A stretch of DNA of 64,000 nucleotides from assembly GCF_000284515.1 (NCBI RefSeq), contig NC_017668.1:1178001-1242000 (forward strand), given 5' to 3'. A program made the translations under genes and the position numbers. Source of the stretch: Halobacillus halophilus DSM 2266 (GTDB lineage: Bacteria; Bacillota; Bacilli; Bacillales; Halobacillaceae). Under the pieces are notes generated by a model. It searched no databases. It was not told the DNA's origin and saw nothing but the letters and a program-made list of their open reading frames with translations. The number at the start of each line of letters is the position of its first letter. The stretch's first letter is position 1. Of this stretch, positions 26,324 through 35,304 are shown piece after piece.

Positions 26324-26560
26324 ATGCGGGAATGCGGGATTTGTAATGGCTGGGGTGAAAAAGGACACCCGTGCCCTAAGTGCAAAGGAACGATGGAGGA
26401 TCAAGGTAGAATTACCGATTTTCTAGATGATTATAGTCCGTACCTCGATCAAAAATGGACGAATCTGGTGGACGGGGATGAAGATTCTTCTATAACAGAT
26501 GAATGTATTCATCTGTTTATCTGCCGGCAATGCGGTCTTGAGGATGTTCGAAGTTCATAG
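26324..26560 (+). CDS. small protein with DnaJ-like zinc motifs
   Basis: A 78-residue protein. Residues 3-21 read CGICNGWGEKGHPCPKCKG, the CxxCxGxG...CPxCxG pattern of the DnaJ zinc-binding region. A second Cys pair, CRQCGLED, is near the C-terminus, and the middle is acidic. The likely ATG at 26324 has GGAAAG about ten bases upstream; in-frame codons further up have weaker sites. Function unknown; it may bind zinc and a partner protein. Confidence 0.7.
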   Translation: MRECGICNGWGEKGHPCPKCKGTMEDQGRITDFLDDYSPYLDQKWTNLVDGDEDSSITDECIHLFICRQCGLEDVRSS

Positions 26561-26562
26561 AG

Positions 26563-26598
26563 AAAGCGCAGCTTGAGAGCTGCGCTTTCTCTATTATA
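26563..26598. terminator. bidirectional intrinsic terminator
   Basis: GAGAAAGCGCAGCT / AGCTGCGCTTTCTC stem between convergent genes. Confidence 0.9.
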
Positions 26599-26602
26599 GC
26601 TA

Positions 26603-27700
26603 TTAGCGGATACGTAATTCAGAATCTTTATCGAAGAAGTGAACTTTGTTCATATCAATAGCAAGTTCGATGTCTTCACCGCCGTTAATATCCGTACGGG
26701 AGTCTACACGAGCGATAAATTCCTGATCATTAAGACGAGAGTAAAGGTAAGATTCAGAACCCATCATTTCAGCGACTTCGATATGGGCTGTAATCTTCTT
26801 GTCCTGGTTAGCATCAATGAAAACCGGCTCATCGTGCATGTCTTCCGGACGAACACCAAGAATCAGTTCTTTACCTATATAGTTCTGATCACGAAGGGTT
26901 TTCATTTTTCCTTCTGGAACCGTAATCTTAACGGTGCCAAGATCAATTTGCCCTTCTTCTAATGTACCTTGCAGGAAGTTCATGGCTGGTGAACCGATAA
27001 ATCCGCCTACGAAAACATTCTCAGGTTTGTCATAAACATCTTTTGGCTTACCGACTTGCTGAATGAGGCCGTCTTTCATAACGACCAGTCGAGTGGCCAT
27101 CGTCATGGCTTCTGTCTGGTCGTGTGTTACATAGATCGTTGTAGTTTGGAGACGCTGGTGAAGCTTTTGAATTTCTGCACGCATCTGTACACGAAGTTTA
27201 GCATCCAGGTTAGAAAGCGGTTCGTCCATCAGGAATACTTTGGCGTCACGAACAATGGCACGTCCGAGCGCGACACGTTGACGCTGACCACCTGATAGCG
27301 CTTTCGGTTTACGATCAAGTAAAGCTTCCAGGCCAAGAATGTTGGCTGCATTGTTTACGCGCTGCTCAATTTCTTTTTTGTCCATTTTACGAAGCTTCAA
27401 TCCGAAAGCCATGTTGTCATAAACGTTCATGTGCGGATAAAGGGCATAGTTCTGGAAAACCATTGCGATGTCCCTGTCTTTAGGAGCAACATCATTCATA
27501 CGTTTATCATCAATTAGAAAGTCGCCGCCGGTTATTTCTTCAAGTCCTGCAATCATTCTTAGCGTTGTAGATTTACCGCACCCGGATGGTCCTACGAATA
27601 CTACGAATTCTTTATCGTTAATATCTAAATTAAAGTCTTCAACCGCTTTTACATTCTTATCATAAACTTTTTCAATATTGTTCAGTTTTAGTTCTGCCAT
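26603..27700 (-). CDS. msmX: multi-sugar ABC transporter ATP-binding protein MsmX
   Basis: A 365-residue ATPase of the MsmX/UgpC/MalK type that can energise several sugar importers. All motifs are present: Walker A GPSGCGKST, Q-loop VFQNYALYPHM, signature LSGGQRQRVALGRAI, Walker B VFLMDEPLSNLD, and switch His VTHDQ. The C-terminal TOBE regulatory domain starts near residue 240 and holds GVRPEDMHDEP. No permease or binding-protein genes lie beside it, which is the hallmark of MsmX as a shared ATPase. A cre-like box is ~25 bases upstream. Confidence 0.93.
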   Translation of the reverse strand: MAELKLNNIEKVYDKNVKAVEDFNLDINDKEFVVFVGPSGCGKSTTLRMIAGLEEITGGDFLIDDKRMNDVAPKDRDIAMVFQNYALYPHMNVYDNMAFGLKLRKMDKKEIEQRVNNAANILGLEALLDRKPKALSGGQRQRVALGRAIVRDAKVFLMDEPLSNLDAKLRVQMRAEIQKLHQRLQTTTIYVTHDQTEAMTMATRLVVMKDGLIQQVGKPKDVYDKPENVFVGGFIGSPAMNFLQGTLEEGQIDLGTVKITVPEGKMKTLRDQNYIGKELILGVRPEDMHDEPVFIDANQDKKITAHIEVAEMMGSESYLYSRLNDQEFIARVDSRTDINGGEDIELAIDMNKVHFFDKDSELRIR

Positions 27701-27724
27701 TATGTCTCACTCCAATGTAATTTT

Positions 27725-27738
27725 TGAAATCGCTTTCT
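27725..27738. promoter_or_regulatory. cre-type catabolite-control site
   Basis: TGAAATCGCTTTCT matches WTGNAANCGNWNNCW, the CcpA box, located 25-38 bases upstream of the msmX start. This suggests carbon catabolite control. Confidence 0.6.
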
Positions 27739-27781
27739 TTACTGTTTACAGTGTAGCGAATTCTGAAAAATGGGTAAATGG

Positions 27782-27824
27782 ACAAAGTGCACAAAGATTC
27801 GTCATTCATCTTTGTGCACTTTGT
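27782..27824 (-). terminator. intrinsic terminator-like hairpin
   Basis: Perfect 17-bp stem ACAAAGTGCACAAAGAT / ATCTTTGTGCACTTTGT with a nine-base loop, at the stop of the PucR-type gene. The T tract is weak, so some read-through to msmX is possible. Confidence 0.75.
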
Positions 27825-28720
27825 TATTGATCCAGAGTGAGCAAGGCAAGATACGTAATCATGGCGCCTTCAAACTGTTTTACATCTATACCGGTTTTCT
27901 CAATAAATTTATCTACCCGGTATTGAAGGCTGTTGCGGTGCATGTAAAGGGTTTTAGCTGCCAGGGTCGCATTTGAGCCGGATTGAAGAAACACTTTAAT
28001 AGTCTGAAGCAGGTCTTTATCCTTTTTAATATCCTGGAAGATAGAACGATGAATATGTTCCCATTGGTGCTCAGGAATAGCTTCAATAAATAGATAAGGC
28101 ATGACTTCCTTGTAGGTGACAGCTACACCAATTCGGTATTTCATGGCAATCGTATGACAGTAGTCCGCCCACTTATAGATGGATGGAGAGGAAGGTATAT
28201 CGTCTGAGAATTCGCTGATATAGAACTGAATATTGGTATAAAAATCGCTCATCAGTACATCGACAATGCCCTGGAAGGATAATGGCTCCTGGTTCTTTTC
28301 ATGAATTTCTTCAATAATAAATCCTTCTCCGTTTGTTTCCCATATAATTGGCATTCTTCTCGGAAAAAGAGATTGGAACGCTTCTTGAAAGGATTCTTTA
28401 TCTTCAGGAAGATTCGCTATTGAAAAGAACACAAATCGGTATTGAATTGGCCACTGAATCGGCAGTTGATCCTGACTCCCTTTTAAGAAGTCATTCCAGG
28501 CCGTCTCCCGTTCCGTTTCTGTCGGAAGACCCACTGGTGCTGGAGTGAGAAAAACGGAAAGCAGTTCAGTATCTCGTGCCTCCGTTTCCTCTTTCAGAAT
28601 ACCGATGGTGTCCATCGAAGGGGTCAAATACCAAGCATAGGCGTCGGAATGGTCGGTTTCTTCAGGATCTGATATAATTAATGAAGGGTAGATCGTTTTA
28701 AGCTCGGCAATAATGGGCAT
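27824..28720 (-). CDS. PucR-family transcriptional regulator (YxkF-like)
   Basis: A 298-residue protein. The C-terminal ~60 residues form the PucR/CdaR helix-turn-helix (LAAKTLYMHRNSLQYRVDKF). The N-terminal ~230 residues are a variable sensory region without obvious cofactor motifs. It sits directly upstream of msmX on the same strand, as I recall for yxkF in B. subtilis. That suggests, but does not prove, a link to sugar uptake. Confidence 0.8.
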   Translation of the reverse strand: MPIIAELKTIYPSLIISDPEETDHSDAYAWYLTPSMDTIGILKEETEARDTELLSVFLTPAPVGLPTETERETAWNDFLKGSQDQLPIQWPIQYRFVFFSIANLPEDKESFQEAFQSLFPRRMPIIWETNGEGFIIEEIHEKNQEPLSFQGIVDVLMSDFYTNIQFYISEFSDDIPSSPSIYKWADYCHTIAMKYRIGVAVTYKEVMPYLFIEAIPEHQWEHIHRSIFQDIKKDKDLLQTIKVFLQSGSNATLAAKTLYMHRNSLQYRVDKFIEKTGIDVKQFEGAMITYLALLTLDQ

Positions 28721-28851
28721 GAATATCTTCCTTTTTTATAGATTCTTTACTATTATAGTAGTACATTGGACAATAAACTTAAAATCACCACGCCGCAACT
28801 GGGTTTATGGTATAGATCCTATTTATAGGTACAGAAGGGAGTCGTTTCTCT

Positions 28852-29133
28852 ATGGAACAAGTGAAAGACAGTAACTTATATGGTCAGGAAACAAAAAACC
28901 GTTTGAAACGGATTGAAGGACAAGTTAGAGGCGTATTGAAAATGATGGATGAAGATAAAGATTGTAAGGATGTCATAACTCAATTGTCAGCTGCCCGTTC
29001 AGCTATGGATCGTGCAATCGGATATATTGTAGCAAAGAACCTGGAAGGCTGCATTCGGGAAGCCCATGAAGAAGGCGAATCTGCAGAGGATTTAATTAAT
29101 GAAGCTGTACAAATGATTGTAAAAAGCAGATAA
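28852..29133 (+). CDS. CsoR-family regulator, CstR-like persulfide sensor
   Basis: A 93-residue all-helical repressor of the CsoR/RcnR family (DUF156). Copper-sensing CsoR uses Cys-His-Cys. Here the positions are Cys38, Asn63 and Cys67: the His is lost while the two Cys stay 29 residues apart, as in CstR (Cys31/Cys60 in Staphylococcus aureus). The helix DKDCKDVITQLSAARS and the end LINEAVQMIVKS also resemble CstR. So it probably senses sulfane sulfur rather than copper. The expected targets (rhodanese, persulfide dioxygenase, TauE) are not adjacent. AGAAGGGAG is upstream of the ATG. Confidence 0.85.
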   Translation: MEQVKDSNLYGQETKNRLKRIEGQVRGVLKMMDEDKDCKDVITQLSAARSAMDRAIGYIVAKNLEGCIREAHEEGESAEDLINEAVQMIVKSR

Positions 29134-29135
29134 CA

Positions 29136-29173
29136 CAAAGCCGGAGATGTGCGAAGCATCACCGGCTTTTTTT
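29136..29173 (+). terminator. intrinsic terminator
   Basis: AAAGCCGG / CCGGCTTT with an inner GATG / CATC stem and eight Ts after it. Confidence 0.88.
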
Positions 29174-29188
29174 TCATCTTTGCGATCG

Positions 29189-29365
29189 TTAACGCTTTGG
29201 ATCTCTTTTGGGCTGCTCAGGAATTTCGTGTACTTCGCCAAGTTGCTCATATCCATGCACGGGTTTCACAGTTCCTCCGGCCATTCCTTCGTTGATCATG
29301 CGATCGACATCCAGTTCATACTTATCTTTTCCTTCAGGAACTCGATTGTTTTCGCTTTTCTTCAC
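29189..29365 (-). CDS. small hypothetical protein
   Basis: A 58-residue hydrophilic protein rich in Glu, Lys and Pro (for example GGTVKPVHGYEQLGEVHEIP). No signal peptide, Cys or membrane segment. Its reality is supported by a strong ribosome site, GGGAGGTG, six bases before the GTG at 29365. I do not recognise the family. Confidence 0.65.
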   Translation of the reverse strand: MKKSENNRVPEGKDKYELDVDRMINEGMAGGTVKPVHGYEQLGEVHEIPEQPKRDPKR

Positions 29366-29529
29366 GTTATTCACCTCCCTGTAATAGTTTGTCCCGTAAT
29401 GAATAGAACCATGAAGGTTTCACACGATGACCTTTGGATTTTCATATTTCTTATAAGCGGAACTATTCACATCAACAGTTAAGTTCTGTTAAATACTATT
29501 TGATTCTTATAAGAGGCTTATTTAAGAAA

Positions 29530-30060
29530 AAGGCCGGATTGTGGAAGATTCAGCTTCGAGATAACTTGGGTCCGTTGCTGATATAGAGAGGGGCTGGCTA
29601 CGGAAACAACTCGCTTTCCTGCGCGGGAACTGGCAAGCCTCCTCAGTCGTTATCACTCCTTGTGGGGTCTCGCCTAGCTCCTTCTCCCGCGGGAGTCTCG
29701 TCGTTTCCTCCGCCACCCTATGATGGAAGAGTGAACGGACCCTTCTATAGACGATAGAGGGGTTCTTGATCCGCCTTAAATGCTTCTATAGCGGGAATGA
29801 TCTACACGTACACGCTTATTGTTAGAAGTTTATCTCCATCATAAAACGGCGCGTTTCGAGCAGAGATTTCGAGCTCCATATATCGCAAGGTCCGGAGGGG
29901 GACGATGAAGACTTCTGCGGGATGAACATGATCGGTGAGATCCCACAGGGCTGTTAAGCCCGAGGAAGCTCAGCACATGCCCGCGAAAAGCGAAATCGTC
30001 CCCCGCAGGACCAAATTCTCACAAAAGTCTCGAAATCAAGTCTTCAAGAAACGGGAGCTT
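29530..30060. repeat. intergenic repeat R5 (full form, reversed ends)
   Basis: Termini at 29544-29563 (GAAGATTCAGCTTCGAGATA) and 30027-30045, core ~502 bp. The outer flanks are swapped: GGCCGGATTGT is on the left and AACGGGAGCTT on the right, so the ends are reversed relative to R3. Yet the two inner modules are in the same left-right order as R3, R6 and R7, which points to recombination between copies. It fills the gap between the small hypothetical gene and yheB. Confidence 0.88.
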
Positions 30061-30138
30061 TACTTTAAGAGCAATAAAGGGATTTAGCAGCGTAAAGAAT
30101 GAAAGGAAACGAAAAACGGCGGTTTTTTTACATAAAAA

Positions 30139-30167
30139 TTGGCACAACCCTTGAAATGTCTTATACT
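30139..30167 (+). promoter_or_regulatory. sigma-A promoter of yheB
   Basis: TTGGCA, a 17-base spacer, TATACT; ~33 bases upstream of the yheB ATG and just outside repeat R5. Confidence 0.75.
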
Positions 30168-30199
30168 TGGGTGAGATTAAATAAAGAGAGGTTGTACCC

Positions 30200-31336
30200 A
30201 TGAATCCTGTATTGCTCGTATTAATGATGATAGGAATCGGTGCGTTAATTGGAGGATTGACCAATTCCCTTGCTATAAAGATGCTTTTTCGGCCCTATCG
30301 TGCGTTGTATATAAAGAATTTCCGCCTGCCTTTCACCCCCGGGTTAATTCCAAAAAGACAGAAAGAACTCGCGAGACAACTGGGGCGAATGGTGGTCGAG
30401 CATTTACTAACCGCAGAAGGTCTGCGTCGTAAACTGGAAAGACCAGCTTTTCAAACCCAAATGACGGAATGGGCTCAGGAAGAAATTGAGAAAATACTTA
30501 ACCATCCTGCCACTCTTAAAGAGATGCTGGAGGAACTTGACCTGGATATGAATACGATCCATCTTGAGCAATCGATTTCCAGCTGGGTGGAGAACCGGTA
30601 TCATTCTGTAATGGATAACTACCGGGATGAAACCTTAGAAAATCTCCTCTCCCACGAATGGAAAGAAAAAATTGAAGTGGGGGCTGATCAGCTCGCTGAC
30701 CATATTCAAGAGCAGGTTACCTTGTATTTTCAAAGTCCGGAAGGCAGATATAAAGTAACTGCACTAATTGATAATTATCTTGATAACCAAGGGTTTCTTG
30801 GAAATATGATTTCGTCTTTTATGGGTCCGGATGGCATTACCGAACGAATCTATCCTGCGATTATTCGGTACGTTTCAGATAAAGAAATGACTTATTGGCT
30901 GAGAGGCATGCTTCAGTCTGAACTTCAGCGGGCTATGAATCAGCCTGTTGGATTTTACGAGGATAAGATCGGTCGAGACGCTGTTGGCCATACATTAGGA
31001 CAAGCCGTCGCGAAAGCACTTCCGCTTGAAGAATGGCTTCAGAAAACGGTAGCGGAATGGTCCAGACCTTATCAGAATAAGATTCTTCAGGAATTCGTGC
31101 CTCTTCTCGTTAAGAAAGCGAGCGTACTATTATCCGGCAAGATAGAAAGTATGATGGAATCCATGCACCTTTCAGAAATTGTGAAGGAAGAAGTGGAAGC
31201 TTTCCAGGTTGATCGGCTGGAGGAAATGGTCCTTGGAATCTCCCGACGGGAATTCAAAATGATTACCTATCTAGGGGCATTGCTTGGCGGTCTGATTGGA
31301 TTGCTGCAGGGTTTAATTGTTTTATTTCTCGGATAA
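30200..31336 (+). CDS. yheB: DUF445 family membrane-associated protein YheB
   Basis: A 378-residue protein with one hydrophobic segment at each end (residues ~3-22 and ~355-377) and a long helical middle, the DUF445 layout. The N-terminal GALIGGLTNSLAIKMLFRPY and FTPGLIPKRQKELARQLGRMV are conserved in the family. Gene order with yheA downstream follows B. subtilis. The function is not established; YheB was linked to spores or the membrane in surveys. AGAGAGGTTGTACCC lies before the ATG. Confidence 0.9.
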   Translation: MNPVLLVLMMIGIGALIGGLTNSLAIKMLFRPYRALYIKNFRLPFTPGLIPKRQKELARQLGRMVVEHLLTAEGLRRKLERPAFQTQMTEWAQEEIEKILNHPATLKEMLEELDLDMNTIHLEQSISSWVENRYHSVMDNYRDETLENLLSHEWKEKIEVGADQLADHIQEQVTLYFQSPEGRYKVTALIDNYLDNQGFLGNMISSFMGPDGITERIYPAIIRYVSDKEMTYWLRGMLQSELQRAMNQPVGFYEDKIGRDAVGHTLGQAVAKALPLEEWLQKTVAEWSRPYQNKILQEFVPLLVKKASVLLSGKIESMMESMHLSEIVKEEVEAFQVDRLEEMVLGISRREFKMITYLGALLGGLIGLLQGLIVLFLG

Positions 31337-31421
31337 ATAGGGATTCCTATACATCACATCTTCAGTTTGTTATAGTGGGGTAGGAGTCAAAGAAGGAAAC
31401 CATTTAGGAGGCTTTTAATTT

Positions 31422-31781
31422 ATGTCTAATATCTATGATCACGCGTATGATCTTGAAAAAGCAATTAGAAACAGTGAGGAATTCACAAGCTTGAAAGAAG
31501 CTTATGAAGCAGTAATGAACGATGAAGCTGCTAAAAAAATGTTTGAAGATTTCCGTCAGACACAAGTAACTCTTCAACAGAAACAAATGCAAGGCGAAGA
31601 GATTTCTGAAGAAGAAGTAGAAGAAGCTCGTAAAGTTGTTGAACTTGTTCAGCAGCACCCTCAGATTTCTAAACTGATGGAAGAAGAGCAGCGCTTGAAC
31701 ACGGTTATCAATGATGTTAGTAAAATCATCACTAAACCGCTGGAAGAGCTTTACGGAAACCCGGAAGAGCCACAGCAATAA
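31422..31781 (+). CDS. yheA: YlbF/YmcA-family protein YheA
   Basis: A 119-residue all-helical protein of the Com_YlbF family. Members YlbF, YmcA and YaaT form a complex affecting RNA processing and development; YheA itself is uncharacterised. The sequence is helical and acidic throughout (EEISEEEVEEARKVVELVQQ) and lacks the Cys residues that ligate Fe-S in YmcA/YlbF. It follows yheB by 85 bp, as in B. subtilis, and is ended by a terminator. Confidence 0.9.
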   Translation: MSNIYDHAYDLEKAIRNSEEFTSLKEAYEAVMNDEAAKKMFEDFRQTQVTLQQKQMQGEEISEEEVEEARKVVELVQQHPQISKLMEEEQRLNTVINDVSKIITKPLEELYGNPEEPQQ

Positions 31782-31785
31782 TAAG

Positions 31786-31815
31786 GAAAGCCATCCTCCT
31801 CGAGGGTGGCTTTTT
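31786..31815 (+). terminator. intrinsic terminator of yheA
   Basis: AAAGCCATCCTC / GAGGGTGGCTTT hairpin followed by Ts. Confidence 0.92.
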
Positions 31816-31967
31816 TTCTTTTTATTGGTGGTTCATCAATAAGACCAGGAGATAGAGGTCTCCAAAAAACTTGTGTCTCTATCGCTAGTTTTATGTCGGT
31901 TCGTGCAGGGAAAATTCTTACAAATGGAGAAATAGAATATAGAGAATTATTATAAAGGGGTTTGAGA

Positions 31968-32738
31968 ATGAAACATTTCCTTATTGAAGAAATAGACAAT
32001 GTCGTCCATTTAAAGATAGCCCGTGGTGAAAAATATAATGCCCTGGATGCAGAAATGCTGAAAGAATTCGCTGAAGCGATTCAACAGGTGAAAGAATATG
32101 AAGGCCAGGTAGTCGTCCTTTCCGGAAAAGGAGATGGCTTCTGCGCTGGCGGAGATCTTAGCATGATGGACACAGTGAGTGATGCAAAGCAATATGACGA
32201 GGTAATGAATCATATCGAAACGATTGTGTCATCCATCTATACCATGCCGAAAATCGTGGTTTCGGCTATTCACGGTCCTGCCGTAGGACTTGGATTAAGC
32301 ATTGCACTTGCAGCGGATTACGTAGTAGCGGAGCCGGATGCTACGATTTCAATGAATTTCATTGGCATTGGCCTTATTCCTGACGGAGGGGCTCACTTTT
32401 GGCTCCAGCAGCGTCTAGGGACTCACCAGGCGAAGCAATTTGCCTGGAAAGGAGAACAGATGAGAGCGAAAGAGGCCTATGACCACAAACTGGTGGATAT
32501 CGTGGTGAACGGATCCGTGCAGGAAGAAGCTCATGAACTCGCTAAAAAATGGAGCAGGCGTCCGTTAAAATCCATGATCGCGACGAAGGAGATTTATCAT
32601 CAGTATGGACTTGATCAATTAATGCTTTATCTTTCAAAGGAACGAAAAGCCCAGTGGGATATGAAGCAGACTCATGATCACCATGAGGGTGTAAAAGCTT
32701 TCAAAGAAAAAAGACAGCCTCATTTTAAAGGAGAGTAA
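31968..32738 (+). CDS. yhaR: enoyl-CoA hydratase/isomerase family protein
   Basis: A 256-residue crotonase-fold enzyme. The CoA/oxyanion-hole segments are GDGFCAGGDLSMM and IHGPAVGLGLSIALAADY. The usual first catalytic Glu after the second block appears as GIGLIPDGGAHFWL, so the general base at that spot is Asp rather than Glu. It hydrates or isomerises acyl-CoA. The ATG at 31968 has AAAGGGG seven bases upstream. The neighbourhood matches yhaR of B. subtilis, which is why I use the symbol; the true substrate is unknown. Confidence 0.85.
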   Translation: MKHFLIEEIDNVVHLKIARGEKYNALDAEMLKEFAEAIQQVKEYEGQVVVLSGKGDGFCAGGDLSMMDTVSDAKQYDEVMNHIETIVSSIYTMPKIVVSAIHGPAVGLGLSIALAADYVVAEPDATISMNFIGIGLIPDGGAHFWLQQRLGTHQAKQFAWKGEQMRAKEAYDHKLVDIVVNGSVQEEAHELAKKWSRRPLKSMIATKEIYHQYGLDQLMLYLSKERKAQWDMKQTHDHHEGVKAFKEKRQPHFKGE

Positions 32739-32740
32739 AA

Positions 32741-32768
32741 AAAGCCGCGCAGATAAGCGCGGCTTTAT
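32741..32768 (+). terminator. intrinsic terminator
   Basis: AAAGCCGCGC / GCGCGGCTTT stem with a 6-base loop. Confidence 0.9.
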
Positions 32769-32820
32769 TACGTGAGATCGTTAAGGTCATTACAGGCTTA
32801 AGCCAGTAGGGCGAAATTTG

Positions 32821-33006
32821 TTATCGGTGAAACAGTACCAGGTGCCCTTCAGGTGCAACACAGCGATGAGTCTGTTCACTGTACCCTTCCTCTGCTAACC
32901 TTTCCCGCCCAATTGTTTTTGCTTCATTATCATTCTCCGCCTGGAATGTCTCATCCAGAACGTTCGTACCATCACTTTTAAATACGGTTAAAAAATACGT
33001 CTTCAC
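32821..33006 (-). CDS. yhzD: YhzD-like small protein
   Basis: A 61-residue soluble protein, KTYFLTVFKSDGTNVLDETF at the N-terminus, with a likely beta-beta-alpha-beta pattern. It resembles the YhzD family of Bacillaceae, which in B. subtilis maps to the same region. Function unknown. AAGGAGGAAAAAGTT precedes the ATG on the minus strand. It is divergent from the yhaQ-like ATPase gene. Confidence 0.65.
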   Translation of the reverse strand: MKTYFLTVFKSDGTNVLDETFQAENDNEAKTIGRERLAEEGYSEQTHRCVAPEGHLVLFHR

Positions 33007-33155
33007 AACTTTTTCCTCCTTGAACTGAATAAGTGTTCATTATTTTACATTGGCGATTGATGAATGAAATTCCTGCCTTCTAGAAAATTTTTTAATTAAA
33101 TGAAACTAAACAGTAGCCTTTTCGTAGTAGAATTAGAAGGAAAGGGGTGCAGAGG

Positions 33156-34055
33156 ATGACTTTACGACTAGAGAATGTAACCAAGAAATTCGGATCGTTT
33201 ACAGCGGTCGATGATTTATCGCTGGAGATTCCTGAAAAACAGATTTTTGGCTTTTTAGGGGCTAATGGGGCAGGGAAAACCACGACCTTTCGTATGATTC
33301 TGGGGCTTATGGATCAAACAAAAGGATCCATCTCCTGGAACGAGGGATCGATCGGATATGACCAAAGCCATTTGATTGGTTACTTACCAGAGGAAAGAGG
33401 GCTGTATCCGAAATTAAAAGTACAGGAACAACTTATTTACTTAGCTAAACTAAGAGGGATGAACAAGTCGGAGACGGTAAAAGAACTGGACTATTGGCTG
33501 GATCGATTTAAAGTACCTGAATATAAAAATAAAAAAGTGGAAGAGCTGTCCAAGGGGAATCAGCAAAAGATTCAATTTATCTCAGCTGTGTTACATAAAC
33601 CTAAATTGCTCATATTGGATGAGCCTTTTTCAGGCCTTGATCCAGTAAATGTGGAAATGTTGAAGAAAGCGGTTGTGGACTTGAAAGACGCGGGAACCTC
33701 CATTGTTTTTTCTTCTCACCGGATGGAGCATGTGGAAGAACTCTGCGAGTATCTATGTATACTTCATCACGGAACACCGGTGGTTCGTGGACGTTTGAAA
33801 GATATTAAGCGTTCCTTTGGCAAGAAAAATATTCGGGTACATGCCGATTTCGACACTGCTTACCTGGAGCAAATTCCCGGCGTAACCAAATATAAGCCTG
33901 TGCAGGACGGTTGTGAACTGGAAGTGGAATCTGAAAACATTTCACAGGAAGTTTTTCGAGAACTGCAAGGAAAAGGCTTTGTCCGCACGTTTGACCTGGA
34001 AGAGCCGACATTGAACGATATCTTTATTGAGAAGGTGGGGGCTTCCTATGAATAA
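33156..34055 (+). CDS. yhaQ: ABC exporter ATP-binding protein YhaQ (NatA-like)
   Basis: A ~299-residue ATPase with Walker A GANGAGKTT, signature LSKGNQQKIQ, Walker B LLILDEPFSGLD and switch FSSHRMEH. The C-terminal ~90 residues form the extension found in NatA-type exporters. It pairs with the permease gene that starts inside its last codons (8-bp overlap). By position it is YhaQ. NatAB-type pumps export Na+ or drugs; cargo not known here. The ATG at 33156 is eight bases after AAAGGGG; a GTG at 33147 overlaps that site. Confidence 0.88.
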   Translation: MTLRLENVTKKFGSFTAVDDLSLEIPEKQIFGFLGANGAGKTTTFRMILGLMDQTKGSISWNEGSIGYDQSHLIGYLPEERGLYPKLKVQEQLIYLAKLRGMNKSETVKELDYWLDRFKVPEYKNKKVEELSKGNQQKIQFISAVLHKPKLLILDEPFSGLDPVNVEMLKKAVVDLKDAGTSIVFSSHRMEHVEELCEYLCILHHGTPVVRGRLKDIKRSFGKKNIRVHADFDTAYLEQIPGVTKYKPVQDGCELEVESENISQEVFRELQGKGFVRTFDLEEPTLNDIFIEKVGASYE

Positions 34056-35301
34056 ATTCTTCATTATGATGGGGCACACCTATAGAAACAGGGTGAAATC
34101 AAAATCATTTCTAATTACCACGATCATTACAGTGCTTATTATTTTTGGACTAACAAATTTACAGCAAATTATTAATTCTTTTAGTGGTGATGAGGAAGAG
34201 AAAACGGTTGCCATGATTGCTGAGAACGAAGAATGGATTGAATCCATTAAACAGCAGATGGGGGCAAATCAGGAAGTGGCTGTTGAAGACTACAGCGGAA
34301 GTCTGGAAGATGCAAAGGAGAGAGTGGAAGCGGGAGATTTTCAATCCGTTACGGTTCTTGAAGAAGCAGAGAATGGTCTGCCTCAAGCTGATTATTATGC
34401 CAACCAGGTTGCCAATACAGGAACGAGTGAACCGATCAGGCAGGCTCTCCAGCAGCTTAAAGTTCAAATTATTACAGAAAGAGCGAACGTGAATGATGAA
34501 GTCCTTCAACAGATTTCTGCTCCTGTTGCCTTTGAATTAAACGCACTTGAAGAAAGTGCGAAAACGGCGGAGGAGCTAAATCAGACACGAGGTCTCGTTT
34601 ACGTTATGCTGTTTTTTATGTATTTTGCTGTGATGATGTATGGCAATATGATTTCAACTGAAGTGGCCACTGAAAAATCAAGCCGGGTTATGGAAATCCT
34701 GATTTCGAGTGTATCTCCTGTAAGTCAGATGTTTGCCAAAATTATCGGCATTGCTCTGGTTGGGTTAACACAGTACGGGATTTTTATCCTGGTGGGTTAT
34801 TTAGGGATTCAGCAAAGTAAAAACTCCGGAAGCGGGTCATTGCTTGAATCATTTGGTTTGACGAATGTAGATCCGTTAACTGTTGTATATGCCCTCGTAT
34901 TCTTTGTGCTTGGTTATTTGCTGTATGCAACGCTCGCAGCCACACTGGGTTCGCTCGTAAGCCGGCTTGAAGATGCCCAGCAAATCGTAGCCCCTATGAT
35001 GATGCTTGTTATTGCTGCATTTCTTATTTCCATGTATGGCCTTGCGCAGCCGGATGCTGCTTTTATTACCATCAGTTCCTACTTTCCATTCTTTGCTCCC
35101 CTGACTATGTTCCTGCGTGTGGGGATGCTCGATATACCGATATGGGAAGTGCTGCTTTCGATCGGAATATTAATTGGTTCCATTGCTCTGCTTGCCTTCC
35201 TGGGAGCGCGCATTTATCGTGGCGGAGTACTGATGTATGGGAAATCTTCATCCTTAAAGGATTTGAAAACAGCTTTGCAGCTTTCTAAAAAGGAAAAATA
35301 G
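34048..35301 (+). CDS. yhaP: ABC exporter permease YhaP (NatB-like)
   Basis: A 417-residue ABC-2 permease. One membrane segment at residues 20-38 is followed by a large extracytoplasmic domain (~residues 40-180) and then five or six membrane segments. STEVATEKSSRVMEILISSV is the typical NatB/YhaP motif before TM3. The start overlaps yhaQ by 8 bp with GGTGGGGGC as ribosome site. It forms the exporter with YhaQ. Confidence 0.88.
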   Translation: MNKFFIMMGHTYRNRVKSKSFLITTIITVLIIFGLTNLQQIINSFSGDEEEKTVAMIAENEEWIESIKQQMGANQEVAVEDYSGSLEDAKERVEAGDFQSVTVLEEAENGLPQADYYANQVANTGTSEPIRQALQQLKVQIITERANVNDEVLQQISAPVAFELNALEESAKTAEELNQTRGLVYVMLFFMYFAVMMYGNMISTEVATEKSSRVMEILISSVSPVSQMFAKIIGIALVGLTQYGIFILVGYLGIQQSKNSGSGSLLESFGLTNVDPLTVVYALVFFVLGYLLYATLAATLGSLVSRLEDAQQIVAPMMMLVIAAFLISMYGLAQPDAAFITISSYFPFFAPLTMFLRVGMLDIPIWEVLLSIGILIGSIALLAFLGARIYRGGVLMYGKSSSLKDLKTALQLSKKEK

Positions 35302-35304
35302 AAC

